64,000 nucleotides of DNA from Herbidospora solisilvae. Lineage in GTDB: Bacteria; Actinomycetota; Actinomycetes; Streptosporangiales; Streptosporangiaceae. Both the position numbers and the translations under genes were made by a program. How positions within the stretch are numbered: the first letter of the stretch is position 1; each line of letters begins with the position of its first letter. The notes beneath the pieces were generated by a model. The model was not told the DNA's origin and ran no database searches. It saw nothing but the letters and a program-made list of their open reading frames with translations. The stretch is from contig NZ_WXEW01000004.1 of assembly GCF_009901565.1 (NCBI RefSeq), forward strand, positions 496,001-560,000. Direction: 5' to 3'. Positions 28,161-37,254 of the stretch are shown here, in pieces.

Positions 28161-30062
28161 ATGACAACACGATGGGCCGTGGGCGTGACCGGGCTCGCGG
28201 CCGGGGCCGTGGCGCTCGTCCTCGGGCTGGTCAACGGGCTCGGCGTGGTCGCGCTCAGCCATCTGCTGTACGCGGCGGCCGCCGTCCTGATCGGCACGAT
28301 CATCGCCGTCTACCAGCCCGGGAACGCGGTGGGCACGCTCCTGCTGACCGCCGGGCTCTCGTTCACGGCCCTCGACTTCTTCGGGCTGCTCGCGCTCTGG
28401 CGGCCGGAGTTGTCGCTGCTGGCCTGGCCGCAGAACTTCCTGTGGGTGCCGGCCAACCTCGCGATGGCCGCGATCCCCTACTGCTTCCCCGACCGGCCGC
28501 TCCCCGCGCCCAGGTTCGTCGTCCCGGCCGTGGCGCTGGCCGCGCTGCCCTGCGCGTTCGCGCCGGGCGCCAACCAGCAGCTCGGCTACGGCGTCGCGCT
28601 GTCCAACCCCTTCGGCGTCGAGGCCCTGAGGGGCGTCACGGCGTTCATGGAGCCCGCGATCACCGTGGCCGCGGCCCTGCTGTTCCTGGCAGGCGCCGCC
28701 GACCTCGCCCGCAGGGCCCGCCGGATCGAGCGGGCCCAGGTCCAGTGGCTCGTGTACGCCGTCTCGATCGCCGGTGTGGTCGTCGTGCTGCGGCTGGCCG
28801 CCGGCCTGACCGACGACCTGCCCGGCACGGTGTGGCCGCTCGACAGCGGCCTCTGGGAGATCGCCGGGACGGCCGCGATCACGCTCGTGCTGGCCGCCAT
28901 CGGCATCGCGATCGTGCGGCACGGCCTGTTCGACATCGAGCTGGTCATCAACCGCACGCTCGTCTACGCCGTCCTCACCGCGTTCGTGACCGGCGGCTAC
29001 ATCGCCGTCGTCGGCTATCTCGGCGCCGTCTTCCAGAGCCGGGGCCTGCCGCTCTCCGTCGCCGCCGCGGCGGTCGTCGCCCTCGTCTTCGCCCCGCTCC
29101 GGGCCCGCGTCCAGCGCGGCGTCAACGTGCTCATGTACGGCCGCCGCGACGACCCGTACGCCGCCCTCGCCCACCTGGGCCGCAGCCTGGAGGCCCGGCC
29201 GGACGCCCGCGCCGCGGCCGAGTCGGTGGCCGAGGCGCTGAAACTGCCCCACGCGGCGGTCGAGCCCCCCGGCCACGCCGGAGATCCCGGGCTGGTGCGC
29301 CTGCCGCTGACGTACAAGAACGAGCTCGTCGGCCACCTGGCCCTCGCGCCGCGCCCCGGGCAGAAGGGGTTCGGCGCCCGCGACCTGCGGCTGCTGCGCG
29401 ACCTGGCCCGGCAGATGGGCTCGGTCGTGCACGCCGAACGGCTGGCCGCCGACCTGCGCGCCTCGCGCGAGCGCCTGGTGGTGGCCCGGGAGGAGGAGCG
29501 GCGGCGGCTCAGGAGGGACCTGCACGACGGGCTCGGGCCGACGCTGGCCGCGCTGACGATGCGGGCCGAAGCGGTGCAGGACCTGGTCGACGACCCCAGA
29601 GCGCAGGACCTGCTGGAGGAGATGATCGGCGCGGCCCAGGCGGCCACCGCCGACGTGCGGGCCCTCATCGACGGGCTGCGCCCGCCCGCCCTCGACACCC
29701 TCGGCCTCCTCGGCGCGCTCCGGGCGCATGTCGCCGGATTGCCCGGCGAGCCGCGCGTAGGTCTCGATCTGCCTGTCGACCTGCCCGAACTGTCGGCCGC
29801 CACCGAGGTGGCGGCATACCATATCGCTGTCGAGGCGATCAACAACGCCCGCCGCCACTCAGGCGCGGACACCGTCACGCTCCGGCTCGTGCCCTGGAAG
29901 AACCTGCTGGTCGAAGTCGTCGACGACGGCCGCGGGGCTACAGGGCCACCGGGCATCGGCCTTACTTCTCTGCGCGAAAGGGCCGTCGAACTGGGCGGCT
30001 CCTTCGTGGTCATCACTGCGCGGGGCACCACCGTCCGCGCGCAGCTGCCGATGGGAGCCTGA
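28161..30062 (+). CDS. Membrane sensor histidine kinase (NarL/HisKA_3 class)
   Basis: The 633-residue kinase has an N-terminal membrane region with about eight hydrophobic segments (residues 1-310) and a GAF-like region (about 325-425). The dimerisation and phosphoacceptor helix follows ([15 protein letters not shown], His 455), then a HATPase_c domain with the N box [11 protein letters not shown] (Asn near 561) and [14 protein letters not shown]. No extracellular sensor domain is present, so the signal is probably sensed in or at the membrane. The next gene, starting immediately after the stop, is its response regulator. Confidence 0.93.
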   Translation: MTTRWAVGVTGLAAGAVALVLGLVNGLGVVALSHLLYAAAAVLIGTIIAVYQPGNAVGTLLLTAGLSFTALDFFGLLALWRPELSLLAWPQNFLWVPANLAMAAIPYCFPDRPLPAPRFVVPAVALAALPCAFAPGANQQLGYGVALSNPFGVEALRGVTAFMEPAITVAAALLFLAGAADLARRARRIERAQVQWLVYAVSIAGVVVVLRLAAGLTDDLPGTVWPLDSGLWEIAGTAAITLVLAAIGIAIVRHGLFDIELVINRTLVYAVLTAFVTGGYIAVVGYLGAVFQSRGLPLSVAAAAVVALVFAPLRARVQRGVNVLMYGRRDDPYAALAHLGRSLEARPDARAAAESVAEALKLPHAAVEPPGHAGDPGLVRLPLTYKNELVGHLALAPRPGQKGFGARDLRLLRDLARQMGSVVHAERLAADLRASRERLVVAREEERRRLRRDLHDGLGPTLAALTMRAEAVQDLVDDPRAQDLLEEMIGAAQAATADVRALIDGLRPPALDTLGLLGALRAHVAGLPGEPRVGLDLPVDLPELSAATEVAAYHIAVEAINNARRHSGADTVTLRLVPWKNLLVEVVDDGRGATGPPGIGLTSLRERAVELGGSFVVITARGTTVRAQLPMGA

Positions 30063-30698
30063 ATGGACCAGATCCGCGTCCTGCTCGTCGACGACCACCC
30101 CGCCTTCCGGGCGGGCCTGTCGGCGCTGCTCAAGCCGGTCCGCGAAATCATGATCGCCGACGAGGCGTCCACCGGCGAGCAGGCCCTGGCGCTGGTAGGC
30201 GGGGTGCAGCCCGACGTGGTGCTGATGGACCTCGCCATGCCCGGCATGGGCGGGGTGGCCGCGACCGAGCGGCTGGTGCGCGACCACCCGCACATCCGGG
30301 TGCTGGTGCTGAGCATGGCCGACGACGACGACTCGGTCTTCGCCGCCCTCCGGGCCGGGGCCCGGGGATACGTGCTGAAGGGGGCCAGGAAGGCCGAGCT
30401 GGTGCGGTCGATCGTGGCGGTGCACGGCGGCGAGGCGATCTTCGGCCCGGCCATCGCGTCCCGGCTGACCGGCTACTTCACCGGTCTGGCGCGGCGCGAG
30501 CAGGGCTTCCCCGAGCTGACCGCCCGGGAGCGGGAGATCCTCGTCCTGATGTCCAGCCATCTGACCAATCCGGTGATCGCCGAACGGCTCGGGCTGAGCG
30601 GCAAGACGGTCCGCAACCACGTGTCGAGCATCTTCGCCAAGCTGCGCGTCGCCGACCGCGCCGAGGCGATCATGCGGGCTCGCGCGTCGGGGTTCTGA
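30063..30698 (+). CDS. LuxR/NarL-type response regulator
   Basis: The 211-residue protein has a receiver domain (1-120) with acidic DD at 10-11, phosphoacceptor Asp 56 in LMDLAMPG, and Lys in YVLKGARKAEL. A C-terminal LuxR helix-turn-helix (about 148-205) contains LTAREREILVLMSSHLTNPVIAERLGLSGKTVRNHV. Partner of the upstream kinase. The last 29 bases overlap the convergent membrane-protein gene. Confidence 0.94.
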   Translation: MDQIRVLLVDDHPAFRAGLSALLKPVREIMIADEASTGEQALALVGGVQPDVVLMDLAMPGMGGVAATERLVRDHPHIRVLVLSMADDDDSVFAALRAGARGYVLKGARKAELVRSIVAVHGGEAIFGPAIASRLTGYFTGLARREQGFPELTAREREILVLMSSHLTNPVIAERLGLSGKTVRNHVSSIFAKLRVADRAEAIMRARASGF

Positions 30699-31299
30699 GC
30701 AGCTCGCGGGCTGTCCACCCGAGCGCCGCCAGCTCCAGCAGCGCCCCGATCGACTGGACGGCGGGCGAGGAGCCCGCCACGACGAACGGCACCGCGATGC
30801 CGGCGACCACCGCCACCGGCACCCACCACGGGGCCGCCTTCTTCACGGCGAGGCCGACGAGCAGGACCAGCGTGCCGACGTGGGTGAGGAAGCCGGGGAA
30901 CAACATGCCGAACAGGAAGCCCGGCAGCTCGTTCGCGACCGCGGTGACCCGCACGGCCGTCTCGGCGGGCACGGTCTGGGCCAGCGCCAGGTCGTAGAAG
31001 TCGGTGGTGAACAGGGTGCACGCCGCCGCCGTGCCGAACAGGCCCAGCGTCAGGCCCGTGTTGGCCAGGCCCCTGGACCTGGGGTAGAGCAGCGCGGCCA
31101 GGCCGAAGAACGCGGGGATCATCGCGAGGGTGGCGTACAGGAACAGCAGGCCGCTGACCTGCACCTGGCCGGGCATGGCGGCGAAGACGGCGGGGTCGTG
31201 CTCCTCGCCGGGCGGCGAGGTGAGGAAGGCGGCGAACAGCAGGACGGGCCAGGCGACGAGCGCGCCCGCGGCGACAGTGCGCCGATAGTTATCGGTCAT
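30670..31299 (-). CDS. Six-TM integral membrane protein of unknown function
   Basis: Starting at ATG 31299, the 209-residue protein has about six hydrophobic helices, with loops around SPPGEEHDPAVFAAMPG and DLALAQTVPAETAVR. It resembles DUF4386-like membrane proteins of actinobacteria, but this is not firm. It converges on and overlaps the response-regulator gene by 29 bases, so antisense interference between the two transcripts is possible. Confidence 0.75.
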   Translation of the reverse strand: MTDNYRRTVAAGALVAWPVLLFAAFLTSPPGEEHDPAVFAAMPGQVQVSGLLFLYATLAMIPAFFGLAALLYPRSRGLANTGLTLGLFGTAAACTLFTTDFYDLALAQTVPAETAVRVTAVANELPGFLFGMLFPGFLTHVGTLVLLVGLAVKKAAPWWVPVAVVAGIAVPFVVAGSSPAVQSIGALLELAALGWTARELLRTPTREPA

Positions 31300-31449
31300 G
31301 CCCTCAGCCAACCGACGACCTGCCCCGAATCTCATGAGTCAGACTCGGGAAAAATGTCCCAACCAGCCGGGATGACCAGGACAGTCGTGATGTGATCGGT
31401 ATAACTCCGCTGCTGACTTGGAGATATAGCCCCCTTTACGTTGACTCCC

Positions 31450-32205
31450 ATGACAGAAGCCGTCGGATCGACTTCTCTCGTCAGACTTGAGAACGTCAAC
31501 AAGCACTTCGGCACCCTGCACGTGCTGAAGGACATCGACCTCGACATCGCGCGGGGTGAGGTCGTGGTCGCCATCGGCCCCTCGGGGGCCGGCAAGTCGA
31601 CCCTCTGCCGGGTGATCAACCGGCTGGAGACCATCGACTCGGGCACCATCACCTTCGACGGCAAGAGCCTGGCGGTCGAGGGCCGCGCGCTGGCCCAGCT
31701 GCGCTCCGAGGTCGGCATGGTGTTCCAGTCGTTCAACCTCTTCGCCCACAAGACGATCCTCGAGAACGTCACGCTCGGGCCGATCAGGGTCCGCAAGATC
31801 CCGCGTGACCAGGCCGAGAAGCGCGGCATGGAGCTCCTGGAGCGGGTCGGCATCGCCTCGCAGGCGCAGAAGTACCCCGCCCAGCTCTCCGGCGGCCAGC
31901 AGCAGCGTGTGGCGATCGCCCGCGCCCTGGCCATGGACCCGAAGATGATCCTCTTCGACGAGCCCACCTCCGCGCTCGACCCCGAGATGGTCCAGGAGGT
32001 GCTCGACGTCATGATCGCGCTGGCCAGAGACGGCATGACCATGCTCGTCGTGACCCACGAGATGGGCTTCGCCCGCCGGGCCGCCAACCGGGTGGTCTTC
32101 ATGGCCGACGGCGCCGTCGTCGAGCAGAACACCCCCGACGAGTTCTTCACGAATCCGGGCACCGACCGTGCCCGCGATTTCCTCAGCAAGATCCTCACAC
32201 ACTGA
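31450..32205 (+). CDS. gluA: Glutamate ABC transporter ATP-binding protein
   Basis: The 251-residue ATPase of a polar-amino-acid importer has Walker A GPSGAGKS (43-50), Q-loop VFQSFNLF, signature LSGGQQQR, Walker B ILFDEPTSALDPE and H-loop VTHEMGFARR. With the following genes it forms the gluABCD system known from Corynebacterium glutamicum. The ATG at 31450 is preceded by a TTG nine bases upstream that could also be used; no strong ribosome site is seen. Confidence 0.94.
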   Translation: MTEAVGSTSLVRLENVNKHFGTLHVLKDIDLDIARGEVVVAIGPSGAGKSTLCRVINRLETIDSGTITFDGKSLAVEGRALAQLRSEVGMVFQSFNLFAHKTILENVTLGPIRVRKIPRDQAEKRGMELLERVGIASQAQKYPAQLSGGQQQRVAIARALAMDPKMILFDEPTSALDPEMVQEVLDVMIALARDGMTMLVVTHEMGFARRAANRVVFMADGAVVEQNTPDEFFTNPGTDRARDFLSKILTH

Positions 32206-32216
32206 AGGTGGCTGTC

Positions 32217-33026
32217 ATGCGTGTCCGTCGAATTGGTGCCCTCCTGATGACCGCCGCCGCGCTGGCGGCGTCCTTGACCGCGTGCAGCGGTGGCGACGAC
32301 AAGTTCGTCATCGGCGTGAAGTTCGACCAGCCCGGCCTGGGCCTGAAGCAGACCGACGGTTCGGTGAAGGGTTTCGACGTCGACGTCGCCGCCTACATCG
32401 CCAAGGAGCTTGGCTACACCCCTGAGCAGATCGAGTGGAAGGAGACCGTGTCGGCCAACCGCGAGCCCTTCATCCAGCAGGGCCAGGTCGACATGGTGGT
32501 GGCGACCTACTCGATCACCGACAAGCGCAAGGAGGTCATCTCCTTCGCCGGTCCCTACCTGGTCACCGGCCAGGACATCCTGACCCGCGCCGACGACACC
32601 TCGATCACCGGCCAGGACAGTCTGCAGACCAAGAAGGTCTGCGGCGCCCAGGGCTCCAGCTCCCCGGCCCGCCTGGTCGAGAAGTTCGGCGAGGAGTGGA
32701 AGGCGCAGTACCTGACCGAGCAGCAGGGCTACGGCGCCTGCCTGCCGCTGCTGGAGCAGGGCCAGGTCGACGCGATCTCCACCGACGCCACCATCCTGGC
32801 CGGCTTCGCCGCCCAGAGCCCCGGCAAGTTCCGCCTCGTCGGGCAGGTCTTCTCCGAGGAGAAGTACGGCGTCGGCCTCAAGAAGGACGACAAGGAGACC
32901 CGCGACAAGGTCAACGCGGCCATCGAGAAGATGTTCTCCGACGGCTCGTGGAAGAAGGCCGTCGACACGAACTTCGGCGAGTTCGCCCCCAACTTCGCGA
33001 CCCCGCCCGCCGTGGAGAAGTACTGA
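32217..33026 (+). CDS. gluB: Glutamate-binding lipoprotein
   Basis: The 269-residue solute-binding protein has lipobox LTAC (Cys 23). The mature part is a typical family-3 binding fold: IGVKFDQPGLG, GFDVDVAAYIAKELGY, the ligand-contact segment VVATYSITDKRKEVISFAGPYL, and TDATILAGF. Two cysteines (VCGAQG and YGACLP) probably form a disulfide. It captures glutamate or related acidic amino acids at the membrane surface. Downstream is a strong hairpin before gluC. Confidence 0.93.
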   Translation: MRVRRIGALLMTAAALAASLTACSGGDDKFVIGVKFDQPGLGLKQTDGSVKGFDVDVAAYIAKELGYTPEQIEWKETVSANREPFIQQGQVDMVVATYSITDKRKEVISFAGPYLVTGQDILTRADDTSITGQDSLQTKKVCGAQGSSSPARLVEKFGEEWKAQYLTEQQGYGACLPLLEQGQVDAISTDATILAGFAAQSPGKFRLVGQVFSEEKYGVGLKKDDKETRDKVNAAIEKMFSDGSWKKAVDTNFGEFAPNFATPPAVEKY

Positions 33027-33040
33027 TCTGACCGGCTCCC

Positions 33041-33062
33041 GGCCCTCCCCTCGGGGAGGGCC
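33041..33062 (+). terminator. Hairpin between gluB and gluC
   Basis: GGCCCTCCCC and GGGGAGGGCC form a perfect 10-base stem around a two-base loop, followed by GTTTCTC. Located 15 bases after the gluB stop, it probably ends or stabilises most transcripts there, so gluB is made in excess over the permeases. Confidence 0.8.
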
Positions 33063-33085
33063 GTTTCTCATGGGGAGGTGGGGGC

Positions 33086-33754
33086 GTGGGCGCCCTCGTC
33101 GAAGAGTTCCCGGTCATCCTGGGCGCGTTCTGGCTGACCATACGGCTCACGCTGGCCAGCGCCGCGGCGGCGCTGGTGCTGGGCACCGTCCTGGCCGCCA
33201 TGCGGGTCAGCCCGTTCGGCGTGCTGCGCGGGGTGGCCACGGTGTACGTCAACACGCTGCGGAACACGCCGCTGACCCTGGTGATCGTGTTCTGCGGGCT
33301 CGGCCTCGGGCTGGTGCTCGACGTGTCGTTCTCCGAGTCGTTGTCTGTCAACTACCTCTGGTTGTCGATCATCGGGCTGTCGGCGTACACGGCCGCGTTC
33401 GTCTGTGAGGCGATCAGGTCGGGCATCAACACCGTGCCCGTCGGCCAGGCCGAGGCGGCGCGGGCGCTCGGGCTGACGTTCACCCAGAACCTGCGCTTCA
33501 TCGTGCTGCCCCAGGCGTTCCGGGCGATCATCGCGCCGCTCGGCAGCCTGCTGATCGCGCTGACGAAGAACACCACGGTCGCCGCCGCGATCGGCGTGGC
33601 CGAGGCGTCGCTGACGATGAAGTCGCTGTTCGAACGGCACCAGGACTCGGTGGTCGCGATCTTCTTCGGGTTCGCGCTGGCCTTCCTCGTGCTCACCCTC
33701 CCCACCGGCCTGTTCTTCGGCTGGCTGTCCCGACGGCTGAAGGTGGTCCGATGA
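33086..33754 (+). CDS. gluC: Glutamate ABC transporter permease GluC
   Basis: The 222-residue HisM-type permease starts at GTG 33086, after GGGGAGGTGG. About five transmembrane helices are present. The EAA loop EAARALGLTFTQNLRFIVLPQA contacts the ATPase. The 3' end overlaps gluD by four bases (ATGA). Confidence 0.92.
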   Translation: MGALVEEFPVILGAFWLTIRLTLASAAAALVLGTVLAAMRVSPFGVLRGVATVYVNTLRNTPLTLVIVFCGLGLGLVLDVSFSESLSVNYLWLSIIGLSAYTAAFVCEAIRSGINTVPVGQAEAARALGLTFTQNLRFIVLPQAFRAIIAPLGSLLIALTKNTTVAAAIGVAEASLTMKSLFERHQDSVVAIFFGFALAFLVLTLPTGLFFGWLSRRLKVVR

Positions 33755-34605
33755 GCACCGTCCTGTACGACACCCCCGGCCCGCGCGGCATCCTGCGCAA
33801 CCGGATCCTGACCTTCGTCTTCGCCGCCGCCCTGCTGGCCGGGCTCTACTTCGCCTACCTGAAGTTCGACGAGAAGGGCCAGTTCGACGCGGCCCTGTGG
33901 GAGCCGTTCCTCCAGGGCGACGTGTGGGTGAACCTGATCATCCCGGGCCTGCTCAACACGCTGTCGGCCGCCGCCGTGGCGGCGCTGATCGCGGTGCCGT
34001 TCGGGTTCGTGTTCGGCATCGCCCGGTTGTCGGAGCACAGGTGGATCAGGGTGCCCGCCGGGGCGGTCGTGGAGTTCTTCCGCGCCATCCCGCTGCTCAT
34101 CATGATCTTCTTCGCCCAGTACGGCGGCTCGGCCGTGCTCGGGCTCACCGTGACCTCGTTCACGGCCGTCGTGTTCGGGCTGGTGCTCTACAACGGGTCG
34201 GTGCTGGCGGAGATCGTGCGGGCCGGGATCCAGTCGCTGCCGCGCGGCCAGACCGAGGCCGCGCTGGCCGTCGGGCTGCGCAAGGGGCAGGTCATGCGGC
34301 TGATCCTGCTGCCGCAGGCGGTGACCGCGATGATGCCGGCCATCGTCAGCCAGCTCATCGTGCTGCTCAAGGACACCGCGCTCGGGTTCATCGTGGCGTT
34401 CGAGGACCTGCTGAACGCGGGCGCCCGCATCCTGCCCGCGAACTTCCGCAACCTGATCCCGGCGGTCATCGTCGTCGCGATCATCTACATCATCATCAAC
34501 GTCCTGGTCGGACTGCTCGCCAACTGGCTGGAACGCCGCTCCCGCCGCAGCCGCAAGACCACGATCAAGCCCGTCGAGGCCCCCCAGTCGGTCGGCGTTG
34601 GGTAG
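33751..34605 (+). CDS. gluD: Glutamate ABC transporter permease GluD
   Basis: This 284-residue second permease has a longer periplasmic segment after the first helix (residues 30-65) and about five helices. The EAA loop TEAALAVGLRKGQVMRLILLPQA is present, and the tail is basic (ERRSRRSRKTT). It pairs with GluC as a heterodimer. The gene is followed 54 bases later by a divergent binding-protein copy. Confidence 0.92.
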   Translation: MSTVLYDTPGPRGILRNRILTFVFAAALLAGLYFAYLKFDEKGQFDAALWEPFLQGDVWVNLIIPGLLNTLSAAAVAALIAVPFGFVFGIARLSEHRWIRVPAGAVVEFFRAIPLLIMIFFAQYGGSAVLGLTVTSFTAVVFGLVLYNGSVLAEIVRAGIQSLPRGQTEAALAVGLRKGQVMRLILLPQAVTAMMPAIVSQLIVLLKDTALGFIVAFEDLLNAGARILPANFRNLIPAVIVVAIIYIIINVLVGLLANWLERRSRRSRKTTIKPVEAPQSVGVG

Positions 34606-34658
34606 GCCTTTACGTGTCGGTTCGCCGAGATCGGCGATCAAGATCTCATCCTGATCCC

Positions 34659-35393
34659 GTGTGGCGCGTCGTCTCCGCGGGTATCGCGGCCCTCTCGATG
34701 GCGGCCGGGCTCACGGGTTGTTCGGGCACCGGCCTTCTGATCGGCGTCCGGGCGGGCCAGCCCGGCCTGGCCGAGATGCTGCCCGGCGGCGGCTGGTCCG
34801 GTTTCGACATCGCCGTGGCCCGTTACGTGGCCCGGCATCTCGGCTACCGCAGCGACCAGATCCGGTACACCACCGATCTCGACTCGGCCGACCTGGTGAT
34901 GGGGCCCGCGCGGGAGCCGTACGTCGGCCCCTACCTGGTCGCGGCCAAGGACATCCTGGTCCGGGCCCGCGACCGCGACCGGTCGCTCAAGGAGCTGGCC
35001 GGAGGGCTGGTGTGCGGCACCCGGGCCGACACCCTCGGCCTGGCCGGCCGGTTCGGCGCCGAGTGGCGGGCCGCCCACCTGGCCGAGGCCAACGTGCCCG
35101 CGGCGTGCGGGCCGCTGCTGGCCGACCGGCGCACCGACGCCATCATCGCCGACGCGCCCGTGCTGGCCGGCCTGTCGGCCCAGTATCCCGGCCGGTTCCG
35201 GCTGGTCGGACGCCCCCTTGCGCAGGAACGCTACGGCATCGGCCTGTCGGAGCGGACCGAGTCGTGGCGCGACGAGATCGAGGACGCGCTGCGCCGGATG
35301 TACGACGACGGTTCGTGGCACCGGGCCGTCATCGACTACCTGGGCGAGCTCGCCACCCAATACGAGATGCCGCCGGCCCTGGAAAAGCGCTAA
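34659..35393 (+). CDS. Degenerate GluB-like binding lipoprotein
   Basis: This 244-residue protein is a paralogue of GluB: lipobox LTGC, then LIGVRAGQPGLAEM, GFDIAVARYVARHLGY, REPYVGPYLV, IIADAPVLAGLSAQYPGRFRLVG and YGIGLSERTESWRDEI align along the whole length, ending in PPALEKR like GluB's PPAVEKY. About 20-25 residues covering the ligand-contact loop (VATYSITDKRKE in GluB) are missing, replaced by DSADLVMGPAREP. It may no longer bind glutamate or may have a modulating role. The start is uncertain: GTG 34659 is used here, and GTG 34614 would lengthen the basic n-region. Confidence 0.8.
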   Translation: MWRVVSAGIAALSMAAGLTGCSGTGLLIGVRAGQPGLAEMLPGGGWSGFDIAVARYVARHLGYRSDQIRYTTDLDSADLVMGPAREPYVGPYLVAAKDILVRARDRDRSLKELAGGLVCGTRADTLGLAGRFGAEWRAAHLAEANVPAACGPLLADRRTDAIIADAPVLAGLSAQYPGRFRLVGRPLAQERYGIGLSERTESWRDEIEDALRRMYDDGSWHRAVIDYLGELATQYEMPPALEKR

Positions 35394-35434
35394 CCGCACG
35401 ACATCTCCAGCCGGGTTCGGGCAGGATGCCGTCC

Positions 35435-37246
35435 ATGCTCCCCGAGCGCACGCCGTTGCCGTACGCCGCCCGCATATCCACCGCCGACGTGGCCCGGTCG
35501 GGCCTCAACCTCGGCTTCCCGACCGTGATCGGCGACGAGGTGTGGTGGGAGGAGGACCGGCCCGCCCAGAACGGCCGCCGGACCGTCGTCCACCGCGCCG
35601 CCGACGGGCGGCGGCGCGAGATCCTGCCCGCGCCCTGGGACGCGCGGACGCGGGTGCACGAATACGGCGGACGGTCCCACCTCGTCATCCCCGAACTCGG
35701 GGTCGTCTTCGCCGAACACTCCGACCAGCGGCTCTACCTGATCTCCGACGGAACGCCGCGCGCCATCACCGACGAGGGCGACTGCCGCTACGCCGACCTC
35801 TCCTGGGCGCACGGGCGGATCTTCGGCGTACAGGAACGCCACCACGACGACGGGAAGGTGGAACGCGCCGTCGTGGCCGTCTCGCTCGACGGGTCGGTCT
35901 CGGTCCTCGCCTCGGGGGCCGACTTCTACGCCTCCCCCACGGTCTCCCCCGACGGGGAGCACGTCGCCTACATCTGCTGGAACCACCCGCGCATGCCGTG
36001 GGTGGGCACCGAGTTGCGCGTCACCCGCATCGACGACGGCTCGTCGTGGACGGTCAAGGGCGGGCAGACCGAGTCGGTGCTCGCGCCCGCGTGGAAGGAC
36101 GACCGCAACCTCTACCTGGTGTCCGACTGGTCGGGCTGGTGGAACATCTACCAGATCGGCATGTTCGGCACCTCGCCCCGCGCGCTCTACCCCGCCGAGG
36201 AGGAGTTCGCCGGCCCGCTGTGGCAACTCGGCGGACGGCCCTACGTGCCCCTCGGCCACGACCGGCTGGCGGTCCTGCACGGGCAGGGCAACCTGCGGCT
36301 GGGCGTGCTCGACGTCGAGTCGGGCGTGCTGACCGACCTCGACGTGCCCTACGACGGCTTCTACCCGGAACTGTCGGCCGACGGCCGCATGCTGGTCGGC
36401 CTCGGCTACGGCTGGGACGTGCCGCGCTCGGTCGTCCGCGTCGACACGGTGACCGGCCGGGTCGAGGGCCTGCGCCGGGACATCGCCGAACTCCCCGACG
36501 TCGCCTACCTGCCCCGTCCGGCGGAGGTGATGATCGACCACCGGGTGCCCGCCTACCTCTACGCCCCCCTCGACGCGACCGGCCCGTGCCCCTTCGTGGT
36601 CTTCGCCCACGGCGGCCCCACCGCCCACGTGACGACCGAGCTCAGCCTGGCCCGCGCCTTCTTCACCACCCGCGGCATCGGCGTGCTCGACGTCAACTAC
36701 GGGGGGTCGACCGGCTACGGGCGCGCCTACCGCGAGAAGCTGCGCGGCCAGTGGGGCGTGGTCGACGTCGACGACGTGATCGCCGCCGCGGAATGGCTGG
36801 CCTTCTCGGGCCACGCCGACCCCGATCGCATCGCGATCCGCGGCGGCAGCGCCGGAGGGTGGACGGTCCTGGCGGCCTGCGCGGCCTCCGGCGTCTTCGC
36901 GGGCGGCGTGTCGATCGCCGGCGTCACCTCGCTGGGCCCCCTCCGCGAGGCGACCCACGACTTCGAGTCCCAGTACGCCGACTGGCTCGGCGGCCCCGAC
37001 GGGTCACGCCGCGAACCGCTGGCGCGGGTCGGCGAGATCGACTGCCCGCTCCTGCTGCTGCAGGGACAGAACGACCCGGTGGTGCCGCCGTCACAGGCCG
37101 AGACCTTCGTCGCGGCGCTCACCGCGCGCGGCGTCGCGTGCACCTACCTGGCCTTCGAGGGCGAGGCCCACGGGTTCCGCCGCATCGAGACCAAGACCGC
37201 CGCCCTCGCCGCGGAGCTCTCGTTCTACCTGCAGATATTCGGCTGA
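35435..37246 (+). CDS. S9-family serine peptidase (acylaminoacyl/dipeptidyl type)
   Basis: The 603-residue cytosolic protein has an N-terminal beta-propeller (about 1-350, with repeated SPDGEHVAYI-type strands) and a C-terminal alpha/beta-hydrolase domain. The nucleophile is Ser 472 in GGSAGG, the acid probably lies in LQGQNDPVV, and the His in EGEAHGFR. HGGPTAHV forms the oxyanion region. ATG 35435 is chosen for its AGGA spacing; ATG 35426 is nine bases upstream. It cleaves short peptides. It converges with the CqsA-like gene, eight bases between stops. Confidence 0.92.
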   Translation: MLPERTPLPYAARISTADVARSGLNLGFPTVIGDEVWWEEDRPAQNGRRTVVHRAADGRRREILPAPWDARTRVHEYGGRSHLVIPELGVVFAEHSDQRLYLISDGTPRAITDEGDCRYADLSWAHGRIFGVQERHHDDGKVERAVVAVSLDGSVSVLASGADFYASPTVSPDGEHVAYICWNHPRMPWVGTELRVTRIDDGSSWTVKGGQTESVLAPAWKDDRNLYLVSDWSGWWNIYQIGMFGTSPRALYPAEEEFAGPLWQLGGRPYVPLGHDRLAVLHGQGNLRLGVLDVESGVLTDLDVPYDGFYPELSADGRMLVGLGYGWDVPRSVVRVDTVTGRVEGLRRDIAELPDVAYLPRPAEVMIDHRVPAYLYAPLDATGPCPFVVFAHGGPTAHVTTELSLARAFFTTRGIGVLDVNYGGSTGYGRAYREKLRGQWGVVDVDDVIAAAEWLAFSGHADPDRIAIRGGSAGGWTVLAACAASGVFAGGVSIAGVTSLGPLREATHDFESQYADWLGGPDGSRREPLARVGEIDCPLLLLQGQNDPVVPPSQAETFVAALTARGVACTYLAFEGEAHGFRRIETKTAALAAELSFYLQIFG

Positions 37247-37254
37247 GCCGAGGA

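Noticed and set aside
28068-29858. Upstream extension of the miaB frame
   Set aside because: The frame stays open by chance over the divergent histidine kinase gene; miaB family similarity begins at 28067.
28161-30698. Two-component system considered as a receptor for the CqsA-like product
   Set aside because: The kinase is a NarL-type with HisKA_3 and lacks the hybrid receiver layout of CqsS; it lies about 7 kb away with unrelated genes between.
33041-33062. Hairpin considered as the end of a gluAB-only operon
   Set aside because: gluC follows directly with its own ribosome site and gluD overlaps it, so the transporter operon continues; the stem is more likely partial or stabilising.
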